Below are positions 27,560 through 38,890 of a DNA stretch of 64,000 nucleotides, piece by piece (position 1 is the stretch's first letter; each line of letters begins with the position of its first letter). This DNA is from Solea solea (taxonomy: Eukaryota > Chordata > Actinopteri > Pleuronectiformes > Soleidae), in the NCBI RefSeq assembly GCF_958295425.1, contig NC_081142.1, positions 4,420,917 to 4,484,916 of the forward strand, in the 5' to 3' direction. A program made the translations under genes and the position numbers. The notes below the pieces were generated by a model. That model was given only the letters and a program-made list of their open reading frames with translations. It did not search any database and had not been told where the DNA came from.

Positions 27560-27985
27560 GTGAGGGGAATAGATTGGGACTTCAATGGCAGGCCCACTCT
27601 CCCTATGCGCTGCAGTATGTTCGCATATTTATTCCCCCATTTCATTGACCTTTCTCCAGCCAATGACAGTAAAAATCGCATTGCCACTGGAGATGCATGC
27701 ATCAGCTACTGAGCGCCCCTACATGATTTCCTCATTTATCCCCCCCCCCACCATCGTTCCCCACAGACACACCAAACCGGAGCTGTCGCTCTTCAGCCTG
27801 GAAAATAATTGTACCTTTGCCATCATGTAAATGATCGCAGCTCTGACGACGGTAATCCAGAGAGAATTATGAGCGTGATGAGGAGCAGAAAGCAATTCAT
27901 TTTCAGTCTCAAGTATCATCCGTGCTTTACACACATCAGGGAGGCACACATGACAATTAATAATTCAAACACATGCAAATACAGC
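27560..27985. other. Possible conserved non-coding element with octamer site
   Basis: A repeat-poor block, apart from a short C run near 27740-27750. It contains 'tgacaattaataattcaaac' and a perfect POU octamer ATGCAAAT at 27973-27980. It also has 'gagaattatgagcgtgatga' and a GCATATTTATT patch. The density of homeodomain and POU motifs suggests a developmental enhancer. This is inference from composition only. Confidence 0.25.
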
Positions 27986-29119
27986 TAAAGTCAAAGAAAG
28001 AAACCTTTTGTGAAGCCTTGTATCTCTGTGTCTGATTGAAATGTTATTTGTGTAACTGATGTCTTTGACTATTACATTTGAAAAGGTTTACAATACACAT
28101 ATTGGAGAGTAGGTTAAAGGTTAAAGTAATATTCAGCCACATCTCCCCAAAGACAACTTTGCTAATATTACATATGATCCCCATCGAGTTGTATAGAAAT
28201 GTTTCTGACGTCTGTCCTCGGAATCAAATGTTTGCACGCTACATTTAGGCTAATTCGCTCATATAATTATTATTATTATATTAACATTTCCAAAGGGACA
28301 GTAACATGTTGTTGAAGCAAAGACCAAGACGGTTGCATGACTCAAAGTCAGAGGATTTGCTGTGGTTTTCTTCTGATGTGGATTCTTTTACAGAGGATCA
28401 TATTTGTTTTTAGCAATAACCTGTTTGTGCCAAAACCTAACCACAGGTGACACACTGAGCCATAACCACATTTAATTCATAACTAGGAAAAGGTTATCAC
28501 CACTCTTCTTTCCTCACCACAGATAAAACACTGTGGCATATGTTTGTAGATAATAACGTAATTTTGTTTTTGTTTTTTAAAAACGAGCTCACGTGCGTCA
28601 GTGGTTCACAGGAATCTTGGTGACTGGGCTGGAATATCTTTCTTAATGTCAAACGAAGATGGAGATAAAAGCCAACCATAGTGATCCCATTAACATGTAT
28701 TAATCATGTAAACAAAGCTGACTTTGTCACTCCACTTATTCAAATGTAATATTTTCACTCAGTCTGAGAAGCTGTGATTCTCAACTCAGATTAGTTTTTC
28801 ATCAAACGCTGCACTGACACTAAAAAAAAGAGTCCGTGGTTCTACAGCAACACACGAGTGTTCAATCAAACACGATTCTGGGTGTGTGCGCATCCACCGC
28901 AAATGTTGTTAAGACAAGGACAAAGGCAGTGTTCTGTAAAAGGTAAAAGTCCAGATGGTGAGACAACCATGATTCAAAAACAAAACATGCTGCCCGGCAT
29001 GATCGACTCAAACAAAAAGAATACATTCAGCCAAAAAAACAGATGGAAAACACTCCCTCGGTCTCCTCTCCCCTCATCTTCTTTCCTCCTGTTTTTCCTC
29101 CCCTCTTCTTAAGCCCTCT

Positions 29120-29143
29120 TACACACACACACACACACACACA
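29120..29143. repeat. CA microsatellite
   Basis: About 12 CA units. Confidence 0.95.
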
Positions 29144-30482
29144 GACCAATGCCATCCTCCCTTGCCTTTTTTCCCCACAAATCCATCCTCCCATGTGGTT
29201 CTGAGGAGCAGATGCAGGCAGCACAGCAGAAATAGAAAAAGGTTAAGCAGTGTTCACCCATAAAGCAGGCCGAAAGAAAAGGCAGGAAGCTTGATAACCC
29301 TAAAAATAAATGAATCCTTGAGTGAGAGCGAAATGCTCCAAGGTCTTAAAATAGCTGGTCAAACAAAGGCATGAATAAACTAGAATCAGTATGAGGGGCT
29401 TTTTTTTTTTTCTTTCAAGAGGAAGCCCCTCTGTGTGTGAGTGTGTGTGTGCACACTTGCTCTCTCACACAGCGACTCCCTGGTTGCTAGGTTACGACAC
29501 TTGTGGCCGTCATCCACACAGTCGGAAGGTGCTTTTTTGCATTCTCGAAAAGCCGCCTTGTATTTTCATCCATGATTTGAAATTTAAAGGGGCAGAAATG
29601 GAAACGCATGCATCGTCAATTAGGGGAACACCAGGAACAGTGTGAGGGGCATCCTACAGATCAATTCGTACAAAGGCGAAGCTAAATGATCACAGTGAAC
29701 AGCCACTGCAGGAGGAATTGAAAGGAAGTGGAAAAGTTGTATGTGTATTTGTTATTTATACTGAACCCCAAAGCCAATTCTGACCTGCTGTTCATCACAT
29801 CAAATTTACCAGTATTTTCTATTGAAACATTTGCTTGAAACAACATAAAGACCAAGCAGCAGCAACCTTCTTTTTCTAGAGTCTTGAGGAAAAGGAAATG
29901 AGGTGAAGTGAGGACTAGCTTATGTATTATAGACGCTTCCTTGGGCTAAGGGTTCCCATTAAATCCTTAAAAAATGTCACAGTACAACTTCATATGCAGC
30001 GGTTTCAGAGAACATAAATCCTCCCTTATCTCAAACACAAAGGGAACAGAGTGAAAGGCTCTTCATCTTTATGGTAAAGGTCATTTACCCTACACAATTC
30101 ATCCTGCCTGTATCGTATCGCTACACATACACGCACACATAGGTCATTTCCCGCCACAATAATCAGTATCAGAGATGCCTGTGAAAACATTTGCCCTAGC
30201 TCTTAACACCCACTACCTTTCCCCTCACTTATTTGACAAAAACACAATAAAACACATAATATTTTAAGTGTACTCCTAATTATAATGATAACAAATTGAA
30301 GCAAGGGTCTATGGTTTTTTTTGCCCAGTCCAATCTGTTGTGTGGTTAACTATCACTATCACTATGAAATGGGACACTTCTTTAATCATGCGACACGTCA
30401 TCGGTCGTCTATAATAGCATGCCATAGTCAAAAGAAGGAAACAAAAAAACATATGTGTGGTAGCTTTTGTTATTTTGATAAC

Positions 30483-30760
30483 CTGTCCTCAAATGTAGGT
30501 TGTTTTGGCCTGAACACAACCCCTGAATACGACCCATAGGCATGTTTTTAGAATAAGTCGGTCCAGTATTTTTCAACTCAACTTTGCACAGGTGTTGGTA
30601 AGGTTAGGGCAAAAAAGATGGAAGTAGGTAGTACAAATTAAGAACTAAAATTTGTAAAAATTAACATGTGTAAATGTTTAACATGGGAGTTGAACCCATG
30701 TTGACCAAAGTACAATGCTTTAAAGTGAACAGCCATTCAGTGAAGCTACTGCATGACGAC
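30483..30760 (-). repeat. Copy B of an unnamed SINE-like repeat with a tRNA-like head
   Basis: Read on the minus strand, a tRNA-like stretch at about 30690-30755 has a B-box-like GGGTTCAACTCCC. After about 100 bp come 'gttgagttgaaaaatact', 'gtcgtattcaggggttg' and 'tttgaggacaggtt', which match copy A at 22955-23110. The head-plus-body layout suggests a tRNA-derived SINE. The family is not one I can name. Confidence 0.42.
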
Positions 30761-31214
30761 ACATCCAAGGCTATCCATTGCTGTTATATATACGTCCACT
30801 ATTACCTGCACCAAAGAGGGGAAACGTCAGAAAACACCCGAAAATACTGGTGGATAGTAGAGAAGTTAATAGAGAAGTTTCTGAGGGGCAAAAAGAAAAC
30901 TGTGCAACTAACAACAAGCCAACGTCAGCCTGAACGGAACAATGATTCATGACGACCAAAACCCAAGACCAGAAAATGCCACCAAAGACCTCTCTGTGTG
31001 TTGTGTCTCAAAACATTGGATGCAGGGGACAGCATTTGTATTGTTAAAACAAAAAAATGAATTGCACAGCAAATGATTGATATTTGTAAAGTATTCTTTG
31101 TTATCCAAATGGATTTATTGTTTAAAAAAGGACACTACTATAGTTATAATTGCACATTTCATATTTTTATTTGAAAATTGCTTTCTCACAAAGCAACATT
31201 GAGGTTATTTGTAT

Positions 31215-31297
31215 CGCTAAAGCAAAAATGTTGCGGGGCCCCCGGGAAATTTCTACCTCCAAAGGGGGGCCCAACAGAAAAAGTTTGGGAACCACTG
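31215..31297 (-). mobile_element. hAT (Charlie-type) terminal fragment
   Basis: The right end reads 'aagtttgggaaccactg' (31281-31297), the reverse complement of CAGTGGTTCCCAAACTT. That is the standard terminal inverted repeat of Charlie-like hAT elements, here followed inward by a GGGCCCCCC block. The other end was not found upstream, so the element is truncated. Confidence 0.6.
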
Positions 31298-32977
31298 GGT
31301 TAGTATAAGTATATAACATGCTAACCAATGTTAGCTTTGTTTCTTTGGGTTTGGTACATGTGGGAAATGTTAACCCTCCTGAAAAATCTTCTTTTAATGG
31401 GCTAGTTAACACTTTTACCACCTGTTTACCTGAACATGCTAAGGCTACATGTGAAATCACAAAATGGAGGGTTAAGGTAGTAAAATAGGATGAGGCATGT
31501 ATGGTATTTATTCACACCTTTAAAACCATCTATAAATGAATAACATAGGGTCTGTAGCCCTCTCTGTCACTAACCAACCTGCCTACGTGTCGGTGCTCTT
31601 GTATGTGAATGTGAATGAACTCCACTGAAGAGAAGATAGCCATCTGAAGTGACTCAGCAAAGAAAAATACCAGAGAAAATGCTGCAAGAATTCACAGTTA
31701 TCTTCTACTGTTTTGATAACCATGCTATGATCATCATCATCATCAATTTTCTTGAAGTCACAACTGCGTTAACACATTGTCCAGTGCTGCAAATGTACAG
31801 CAACGTGCACAAAAGACACGATGAAAAATGGACACACGCCCTTGCCCATTAGGGACCCAAGTTCAAACAAGTCTACACCACAGGGCAGGACCCATATTTC
31901 ATCAGGGAGGGGGGGTCAAAGTTGAAGCCCCAAGGACATGCCGTTTCCTCTCCCTGGTAATGTTCCAGAGGGCGAGGCGGACATTGTTTACTGGACTTGG
32001 AGTCTCCCTGGTCTCCCTCTGGACAGGAGGGAGTCGGCTCGCTTTTAGAGCTCAGCCAGTCAAGGTGATTTAAAACACCTAAAGCCCCAGTATTACGGAC
32101 CAGGCCTGGCTCCCCCCCATTCCTCCAGTTCCTGTCTTTCATTCATCCCCCAGTAAAAAGATCACAGTCCTTGTGTTTCAGTGTTTTCAGGCAGTTGTTA
32201 TTGTGTCCTTGGGAGCTGATTTACAAGGTAACCTTGTGTGCTGGGAGCTGTTTCATTGGTTTTCTTCTTCTTCTGTCTTTAATTGCAGGCTGCAGTGTGG
32301 TGACTCTGAGCACAACATTTCAGAAAACACATGAACTATAAAAAAAAAAAAAAAGGCAAACATGTCAGAAAGCACATGAACATAAACCCACAAAAAGACA
32401 TAAAACTAGGGTTAGTTCTCATAATTTATTTCATATGTTGCAAATATTTAGTTTGTGGGATGTAGCATAGCACGAGAAGTATTGACCTACAATGCTTAGA
32501 ATGTTTAGAAGTTTGCCTCCTGCAATTATAATTCTTTATAATTATTATTATTCGTATTTTTTATCCACTGTTATTGTTTTTTCTATGATTTGATCCAAGG
32601 GTTGAATGTGTCTATCCTTTCCTTACAATTTGCGTTCCCTGATCAGAATTTTACAGATATTTAACAAACAAGAACTTTTAAATAGTTGGTAGTGAATACT
32701 GTACATATATATATATATATGATGAAGAAGTTGAAATGTGTGTCTAAGAAGGTCTTTATAATTGTTGTTTGATGTGGTTGTTACTTTGCACATCAAGGCC
32801 ACCAAGTCAAAGTACAAGCATGGACACACACACACACATACCAAAGTCTGCTTTTGGGGAGAGCTTTGCCGCTGGCGAGCAGGCACTAAGGCAGGAGATG
32901 AAATGTCTTATTAGAGAGTGAATAGGAACCAGGCGGGCCTGAGCTGAGCCAGGTCCTCTATTAACCTGTCCTTCCAG
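31298..32977. other. Intron/intergenic-like DNA
   Basis: Contains an A run at 32340-32354 and a short TA run near 32707-32720. 31920-32100 is GC-richer and repeat-free, without a clear exon pair. Confidence 0.45.
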
Positions 32978-33052
32978 GGGAGAGGCTCGTAAACAAGGCT
33001 GTGATGGCAGGAAGAGCTGAAGGAGCTGGAGAGGAGATGGAGTGGAGGCAGG
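32978..33052 (+). CDS. Weak candidate coding exon with good splice sites
   Basis: The acceptor 'taacctgtccttccag' ends at 32977, and 75 bases later GCAGG meets the donor GTAAGA at 33053. One frame is open (2 + 24 codons + 1), reading ERLVNKAVMAGRAEGAGEEM and on. The block is purine-rich and short, so a pseudo-exon is quite possible. No family recognised. Confidence 0.2.
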
Positions 33053-35039
33053 GTAAGAGGAGGCCTTCGTGAGGGACAGGAAAAGGGAAATTGCGGGGGT
33101 GGCGAGGGGATAGCACTTGTCCCTTCAAAGGAAAGAAGAGAGCGCATTGATCTGTGCAATCCCTCTGATGTAGAGGACATGAGCACAAAAAGGGAATAAC
33201 ACATAGAGACGCTCCAGTTGACAAGCTGTCATATTCTTTTAAGTCCTCAGGTTGGGAAGATGTATTGTTTGTCGGGGTGAAGATGAATCTTTTTCATTAG
33301 CCTGTGGCTAGGACTTTTTAGGGCCAATAAAAATCACTCAAGCAAACCAGTGATTGATTTCGAGCAAGTGGAAATGGCAGCCCTAGTAATTCTGCCCATC
33401 ATATCACTCAGTGGAACTCTTCCAACTCGGATTTCTTCTCCAAAACATAAACACACCAACCAACACGAGCATACTCACACACATGCATCCACTTCTCCCA
33501 AGTGATCTGTTGCCTCAGGGAATTGGGTTAATTTGGGGCAAAGATGAAGGAGGCGGACATTTTGGTCGACACAGTTTGACTTGACAGACAACGGGAAAAA
33601 CAAATCCACACGCGAAGAAACAAACGGACAGAAAACTGCCAGTTTGTTTCTTTCATTGTACTTTGTGCAGATGAATCGAATAAACAGGGCAGAGGCCAGA
33701 AATCAGGGTGAAATAAACAGGACATTCAGCAAGCATGGAGAAAAATGAGGACATTGATAGAGATGAGGCGCAAAATGGAAAACAAAAGGTCCTCTCCTCC
33801 GTCCTTTCCTTTCCTTTCCTTTCCTTTCCTAGCCTCCTCTCCTCTCCTCTCGCCCCCGCAGCCTCCTGAGCACAGCTGTCTACATGGCTGGGCTGTTTTC
33901 ACTGACAGGCTGCGAGAGCCATGAAACAGGAGGGCACCAGGGACCTGGGCCACCTCGACAACATGCGCCCCCACAATCTGCTGTTCACAATGTACCCCAA
34001 GCGTCTCTCTCACTCTCACTCCCTCCCTCTCTCTCTCTCTCAGCACTAACAATCTCCTTCACTATTTCAAATATTCCATCCCTCAGGCATCCTCTCTCTC
34101 TCTCTTCCTCTCTCTCTCTTTCCCTCCTGAATTTTTTATATATTTTTTTTTGCAATGTCTCATCTCAGCTCTATCAGATTTTCTGTTTGTGCCTGTCATT
34201 TTCTCTCCTTAATACTCCCTCCTACTTTTTTGCCCTCCAGTGGCCCTCTCATACTGTCACATCTGCAGGATTTTTGCTGCTTGGCTGTCATGTCCCGTGT
34301 TTTTGCCTCAGCCCCACATCATTTCTCACAAACAGCAAGATGAAAGAAGGGAGGGGGAGAATGAAACTGAGAAAACAGACTGGGCTGATTTGGAGGAGGT
34401 TAAGAAAGCATAAGGAATAAGAGGGAGGCAGGGTGAATAAACCAACAACAAACAATTTCTTATTTTGACTGGCTGCACAGCACAATTGCAAGGCTGCCTG
34501 GGATTTAATAAGCACTTCTTTGGCATTAGGAGTCAGCTTGTTTTCCTTGGTGCTGAGGCAGAGGCACTGCATGGTTTCCCCCATTTTCAGCTCCAGACGG
34601 GGGCAGGAGAGAACACGGCCAAGGGCTATGGGAGGAGAGTCATTCTCTCTTTCTGTTTTGCTCTCTTTCAGCTGTCCTCCTTTTGCTGGGTGGAGCTTAA
34701 CTGGAGTGTTTAACCAGAAAGATGGTGCGGGAGCTGAGGTAGTGATGGGGACAAGCTCCCCTGGAAAGCCCTGAAGGAAAACAGCATCTTTGCAGTAAAT
34801 AAACAACCCACTCTCTCTGCATGGAGCACAGACCGGTCTCTTCCTTTATAACATGTCAACCCCTCAAGGACAGCTTCACATCACTGTACCCAACCACCGC
34901 CACCACCTTTAGTTCTCCCGTCCACTGTCCCTGTCTCTCGTGACTTATTTCACTTCAGCTTCTTTCCTCTCTGTCATATACCACACTCGCATAAACATTG
35001 TCAATGTTATCAACTCCCCGTGCGCACACGCCGACTCAC
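33053..35039. other. Intron/intergenic-like DNA with a long pyrimidine tract
   Basis: 33255-33430 is repeat-poor with PBX/HOX-like sites (TGATTGATTT, CAATAAAAATCA). 33790-34135 is strongly C+T rich. 34430-34700 is balanced and repeat-poor and may be regulatory. Open frames of 172-178 codons across 33884-34806 are not supported as genes. Confidence 0.4.
33803..33830. repeat. CCTTT pentanucleotide repeat
   Basis: About five to six TTTCC units at the start of the C+T-rich tract. Confidence 0.9.
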
Positions 35040-35130
35040 CAAAACACATCAGATCAAAGAGGATAAAAATGCGATCCATGTAATTCAGTTTTTCCCCCAT
35101 CCCAGCCCACACCATTGTGACTTTTTTGGC
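35040..35130 (-). CDS. Weak candidate coding exon, minus strand
   Basis: On the minus strand 'ctctccttgaaataaag' is an acceptor-like end. After 91 bases TTTTG meets the strong donor GTGAGT. The frame is open from phase 0 (30 codons + 1) and contains MGEKLNYMDRIFILFDLMCF. The peptide has a hydrophobic, helical look but no recognised family. The sequence is AT-rich, so chance is a fair alternative. Confidence 0.2.
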
Positions 35131-35884
35131 CTTTATTTCAAGGAGAGACAAACAACAATGAACAATGTAGGATCTGTCACATTCCTCCCATGGGAGAGGA
35201 CTTCTAACAGCATTTGCTATTAGGAAGGAAGAAGAAAAGAAGAGAGGGAAAGAGAAAACACCCCCACTGCGCAAACAAAATCAAAGCAAGACCCATAACT
35301 CAGAGCTCAACACCACTGTCAAGTTAGATTTGCTTAGTATTTACTGTACGTGCAACTCTATACAATACCCTTTGATGGGGGTAATCTTTTATTGCCTCGT
35401 GAAATCTTTCTCATTTTGATGCGTTATTGTATGACGTTTTCGGGGAGGGGTGTGTTCAGCCTCAGCCTCTGCCTCCCCCGGCTTGTCCGTCAAAACGCAT
35501 CTAAATCAGACCACATGTCACAAGTCTTCAAGTGCAGCAGCACAAAAGTGAGAGTCAAGGTCAAACACGGGCTTGCTTACACCCCACACAAATAACATGT
35601 CTGATAAGGTCGCCGCTCAGTCCACCCACGTATGCAGCATCCAGCGTACACACGCATGCTGCATGCACACATGCTGTATGTTTTGAAGCAGATACCTTGA
35701 CTACCACATGCAACGCAGCATCTGATTGGCGGGAACTTTTTTTTTCCACCCTCCACCCGCCCTCGTACTCTCTGCTTTGCATAGACCTGTCAATGCTGCA
35801 CTGCACAGTGGAATTGACCCATTTCATGGGCCCTAGTGAAGGTTCCCAACAGAGCCAGAGCACAAACACACACACACACATCAG

Positions 35885-36035
35885 TGCAGATGGTCACATG
35901 TGCTGACGAACAAACCACATCATTATTGGTACCTATTAATTCCATCAATGGAAACGTAGCATCTGCAGCAGCTCTGGTCCACGTCGCCGCAGAGGAAAAC
36001 ACTGCACTCAACGGGGATTCAGGGAAACATCACAG
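35885..36035 (+). CDS. Candidate coding exon upstream of 36477
   Basis: The acceptor CAG at 35884 follows a CA repeat, and CACAG meets the donor GTAATT at 36036. The frame 2 + 49 codons + 2 is open and reads through TTSLLVPINSINGNVASAAA to ENTALNGDSGKHH. It could pair with the last-exon candidate 441 bp downstream. However, this frame joined to 36477 reads only about 13 more codons before a stop in a different frame from the one preferred there. The two readings conflict, so one of them is wrong. Confidence 0.25.
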
Positions 36036-36476
36036 GTAATTCTAGTTGGGAGTCAGTTTCATCATTTTCATCGTTTCCATTCAATGCTAATAATAACAAC
36101 TATAGTCACCGAGTGGCGAGTGAACAGTCGAGCTCTGGGGGACGCACACAAACCTTGATGATTGTCTTAAAGCTCCAGTACGTCTCCACGTTATGTATTC
36201 CTGTGGTGATCTTGCATCACTCCCATGAAACTATTGAACACCACATTTTAGCAGTATTTTCAACTCCGGAAACATTTTGTAGCTGCTATACATTCTCTTC
36301 ATTGGTGAAGCATTAAAATGCTCCGGGTTAGGGGCCAGGATAAGACTGAGGTAAAGGTCAGGGCCAATTAAAAGGACTGAGGTTAGGGTTAGGATAAATA
36401 TGCGGGTTAGGCTTAGGGGATATCCACTGTTGGCTCACACTCTGATCTAAGCGTCTAAATGTGCCGTTTCTTTCAG

Positions 36477-36623
36477 ACACAGAATATTACCTCATGCATC
36501 TGTAAGGCGACACTGAGGGACAGTGACAGAGCGGCGCTGTATGACGCTCTCGGAGCGAGGACGGGCTGGACAAACACAGAGGAGATCTGTGTGGAGCTGA
36601 TAGGCTTAACCAGCGCTGAGTGA
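36477..36623 (+). CDS. Candidate last coding exon, gene unknown
   Basis: The acceptor 'gtgccgtttctttcag' ends at 36476. In phase 0 the next 48 codons are open and end at TGA 36621-36623. The peptide runs through ATLRDSDRAALYDALGARTG to NTEEICVELIGLTSAE. It is rich in charged and helix-forming residues, and the DNA is GC-richer than its flanks, as in coding sequence. AATAAA occurs at about 36984, which could serve as a polyadenylation signal about 360 bp on. I cannot name the family. The upstream candidate at 35885 fits only in another frame. Confidence 0.35.
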   Translation, partial: TQNITSCICKATLRDSDRAALYDALGARTGWTNTEEICVELIGLTSAE

Positions 36624-38289
36624 ACTCATTTGGCAAAGACTTGAATGTAGCAGACATTCATTTCTATTTAAAGGTTACGCACTGCAGCTGAAATACTGCA
36701 CATATTGGACAAGACAAACACAGGCAAATGCAAAATGATCCTGTTCATTGCTGCTCATCAATTACAATTTCTAGACTGGGCTGTCAGTCGGGCTAAAACT
36801 TTGAGTGAGAACAAATTCAAACTAATTTAAGTCACAGATATTAATTCTAATGCAACATGTAGATGAACACAGGTTGTGGTGCCTCTTATTCAGAGTCACA
36901 GAAATGTTTTTCCCCTTCTCTACAAATTCTTAGATTGTTCGGTTGCATGAGTTTAAGCTCAGCATAGTTTATTTAACAGCAATAATAAAACAGTTTCTGA
37001 CAGGGTTTGAAAGGGGTGATTTAAGATTATAAGATAAGAAAAAAGAATATGTGTTGTAATTAAGGGTGAACTGTTTATGAGTCTTCTGAGATCAACTTTA
37101 AAAACGGCATATGGAACAAGTTTATTTCTACTGCAGCATCTGAGATTGTGATAGTACAAAGATTTGTCTGAGCGTACCAGGACATCTAACAAGACGGGAC
37201 ATTGTGGAACAACAGTGGACAAGGAAGGATTAGTCCCACAAGCAGGGCCTCCGCAACGCACAAAAGAAACTGGAAAAAATCTTAACAAAATAAAGAGGTA
37301 ATGAGATTTTAAAATTCTTAGCAGGTACGACACAAATTCTCCACTGATTAGTTGAATTGCTCAAATTATACTGACAGCCCACTGTGCCTCCACCTTTTTC
37401 CTCACCACCTTTTGTGTTCGAATTAGTCGACACATCCATTACCTTAATGAGACAGTGGTCTGCCTGTGTGAGATTATGGGAGGGAACAGGAGACAAACTA
37501 CTTCCTGTCCAGCATCAGACTGCAGTGTTCATCTGGTCCACTGCATCGCCCACTTCTATATAAAGATCAAATGCAAGAGTGGCAGAGAATACAGATGCAT
37601 GCACACGTGAGCCTCGACCCAGAAACGTGGATGGGAGGTTCCAAGGTAACCTGCAGCTATCATGCATGTGAAGGGGCTGAGATCTGGACAGCATCTTTGA
37701 TGTCAAAATGATGAGAGCGCCGCGAGAGCATCCAAGAACACAGAGGCAGCAGTCCAGTGTTAGATCTACACAGGAGGACATCTGAGCCTCACAGTCCCTT
37801 CTGTTTTCACTTATTCATCTGATGTCAGCACCAAGAATACACAGAGACATTAATAGTGATTCAAAGTAGCACTGGTGCTGTGAGGGAGGGTGCTGCGCCA
37901 CAATGTAGATTTTTGGATCAAAAAGAAATACACACTACATGTGGTACACACATTGTAATGTCTGCTGCAAGCTTTTTTTCTGGCTCACTACACAGACAGC
38001 ATCGCATCGACCTCCTTGTTCTTAAGTATTTTCCAATAAATTTCAAAAGTTGGCACACAAGACGAATTCACATCCATCTCCTGAATCAAGTAAAGATGGC
38101 TGGACAGTAGACGTGAGGAAATCTCTTTTCTGGATGCAGCCACTTTAAAACTTTTATGACCAAAACTAACTTTGGTAATCTTAACATACTCTTCTGTAGG
38201 ATTTGAAGGATTTGAGGATATGAAGCATGATCAAACAAATCAGACTATATCACTGTGATGATGAGATTACTAATATTACAAGCTCGACA
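36624..38289. other. 3'UTR-like or intergenic DNA
   Basis: AT-rich to about 37330, with AATAAA-type signals near 36984. 37490-37800 is repeat-poor and balanced, with an 88-codon minus frame of unknown nature. No recognised mobile element. Confidence 0.4.
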
Positions 38290-38890
38290 ACGCCACCCTG
38301 GGAATTTCACCCAGGGAACTACAAGGCACACAGTTCAGGTTACTCAGGGGGCAAGAGACGTGGTTCCAAGTTATTATATCATTTTTATTAAACATTAATG
38401 CTAAAATTTCAATGAAACTCATTCATACCAACAAAAAAGGGGGAAAAACCTAATCCGGGCTGAGGCAAAAGTGAATGGACGAAGGCAAAAATCACCAGGC
38501 ACACGTGGCAGACACTCTCAGTGACGAAAAACCCGCTCCCAGGTACACAGCAAGACAAGACGGGAGGATGCCACCACCAGACCACCAGCACCGCCACCAC
38601 CGGACTACAGCAACTGAAAAAGGGGAGGATAACAACAAATTAGTGGGGTTACATACAGTCAAAACAGAAGAAAAAGAATTCCAATGCTTAACAAAACTAT
38701 AAAAATGGGCAGGTCACCAGTCTAAATAAACCATATAACAACTGAACAACTAACACAAGGGAAAATGAAAGAAAACCAAAACAAAACCCAATGACCTAAA
38801 TTACAAAACAAAATCTCTAAATTAACAAAATAAAATTACATAAACAAAATTACATTTAACCCAGACACAATACCCAAAAATAATGTTTCC
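38290..38890. mobile_element. Possible LTR-type retroelement remnant
   Basis: Starts with a hairpin (CCCTGGG 38296-38302, CCCAGGG 38310-38316). Then comes 'catttttattaaacattaat', resembling an LTR polyadenylation region, then an A- and C-rich tract to 38890. The look resembles fish LTR elements, but no coding region or paired LTR is visible, so this is a low-confidence call. Confidence 0.3.

Larger units (their letters stand above)
25731..30300. other. Intron/intergenic-like DNA with possible regulatory islands
   Basis: Balanced-composition islands lie at 26105-26450 and 27560-27985 (listed separately). Microsatellites: GT 27454-27474 and CA 29120-29143. 26826-27010 resembles an old MITE. 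The rest shows nothing I can name. Confidence 0.4.

Noticed and set aside
33884..34806. Open frames of 178 codons (+, 33884-34420) and 172 codons (-, 34288-34806)
   Set aside because: They overlap on opposite strands, the first runs through CT repeats, and frames of this length are expected by chance in 64 kb. No domain is recognisable.
36341..36420. Telomere-like ggttaggg text
   Set aside because: Degenerate and short. Similar text occurs inside GT-flanked dispersed repeats (16011, 56093), so it is not an interstitial telomere array.
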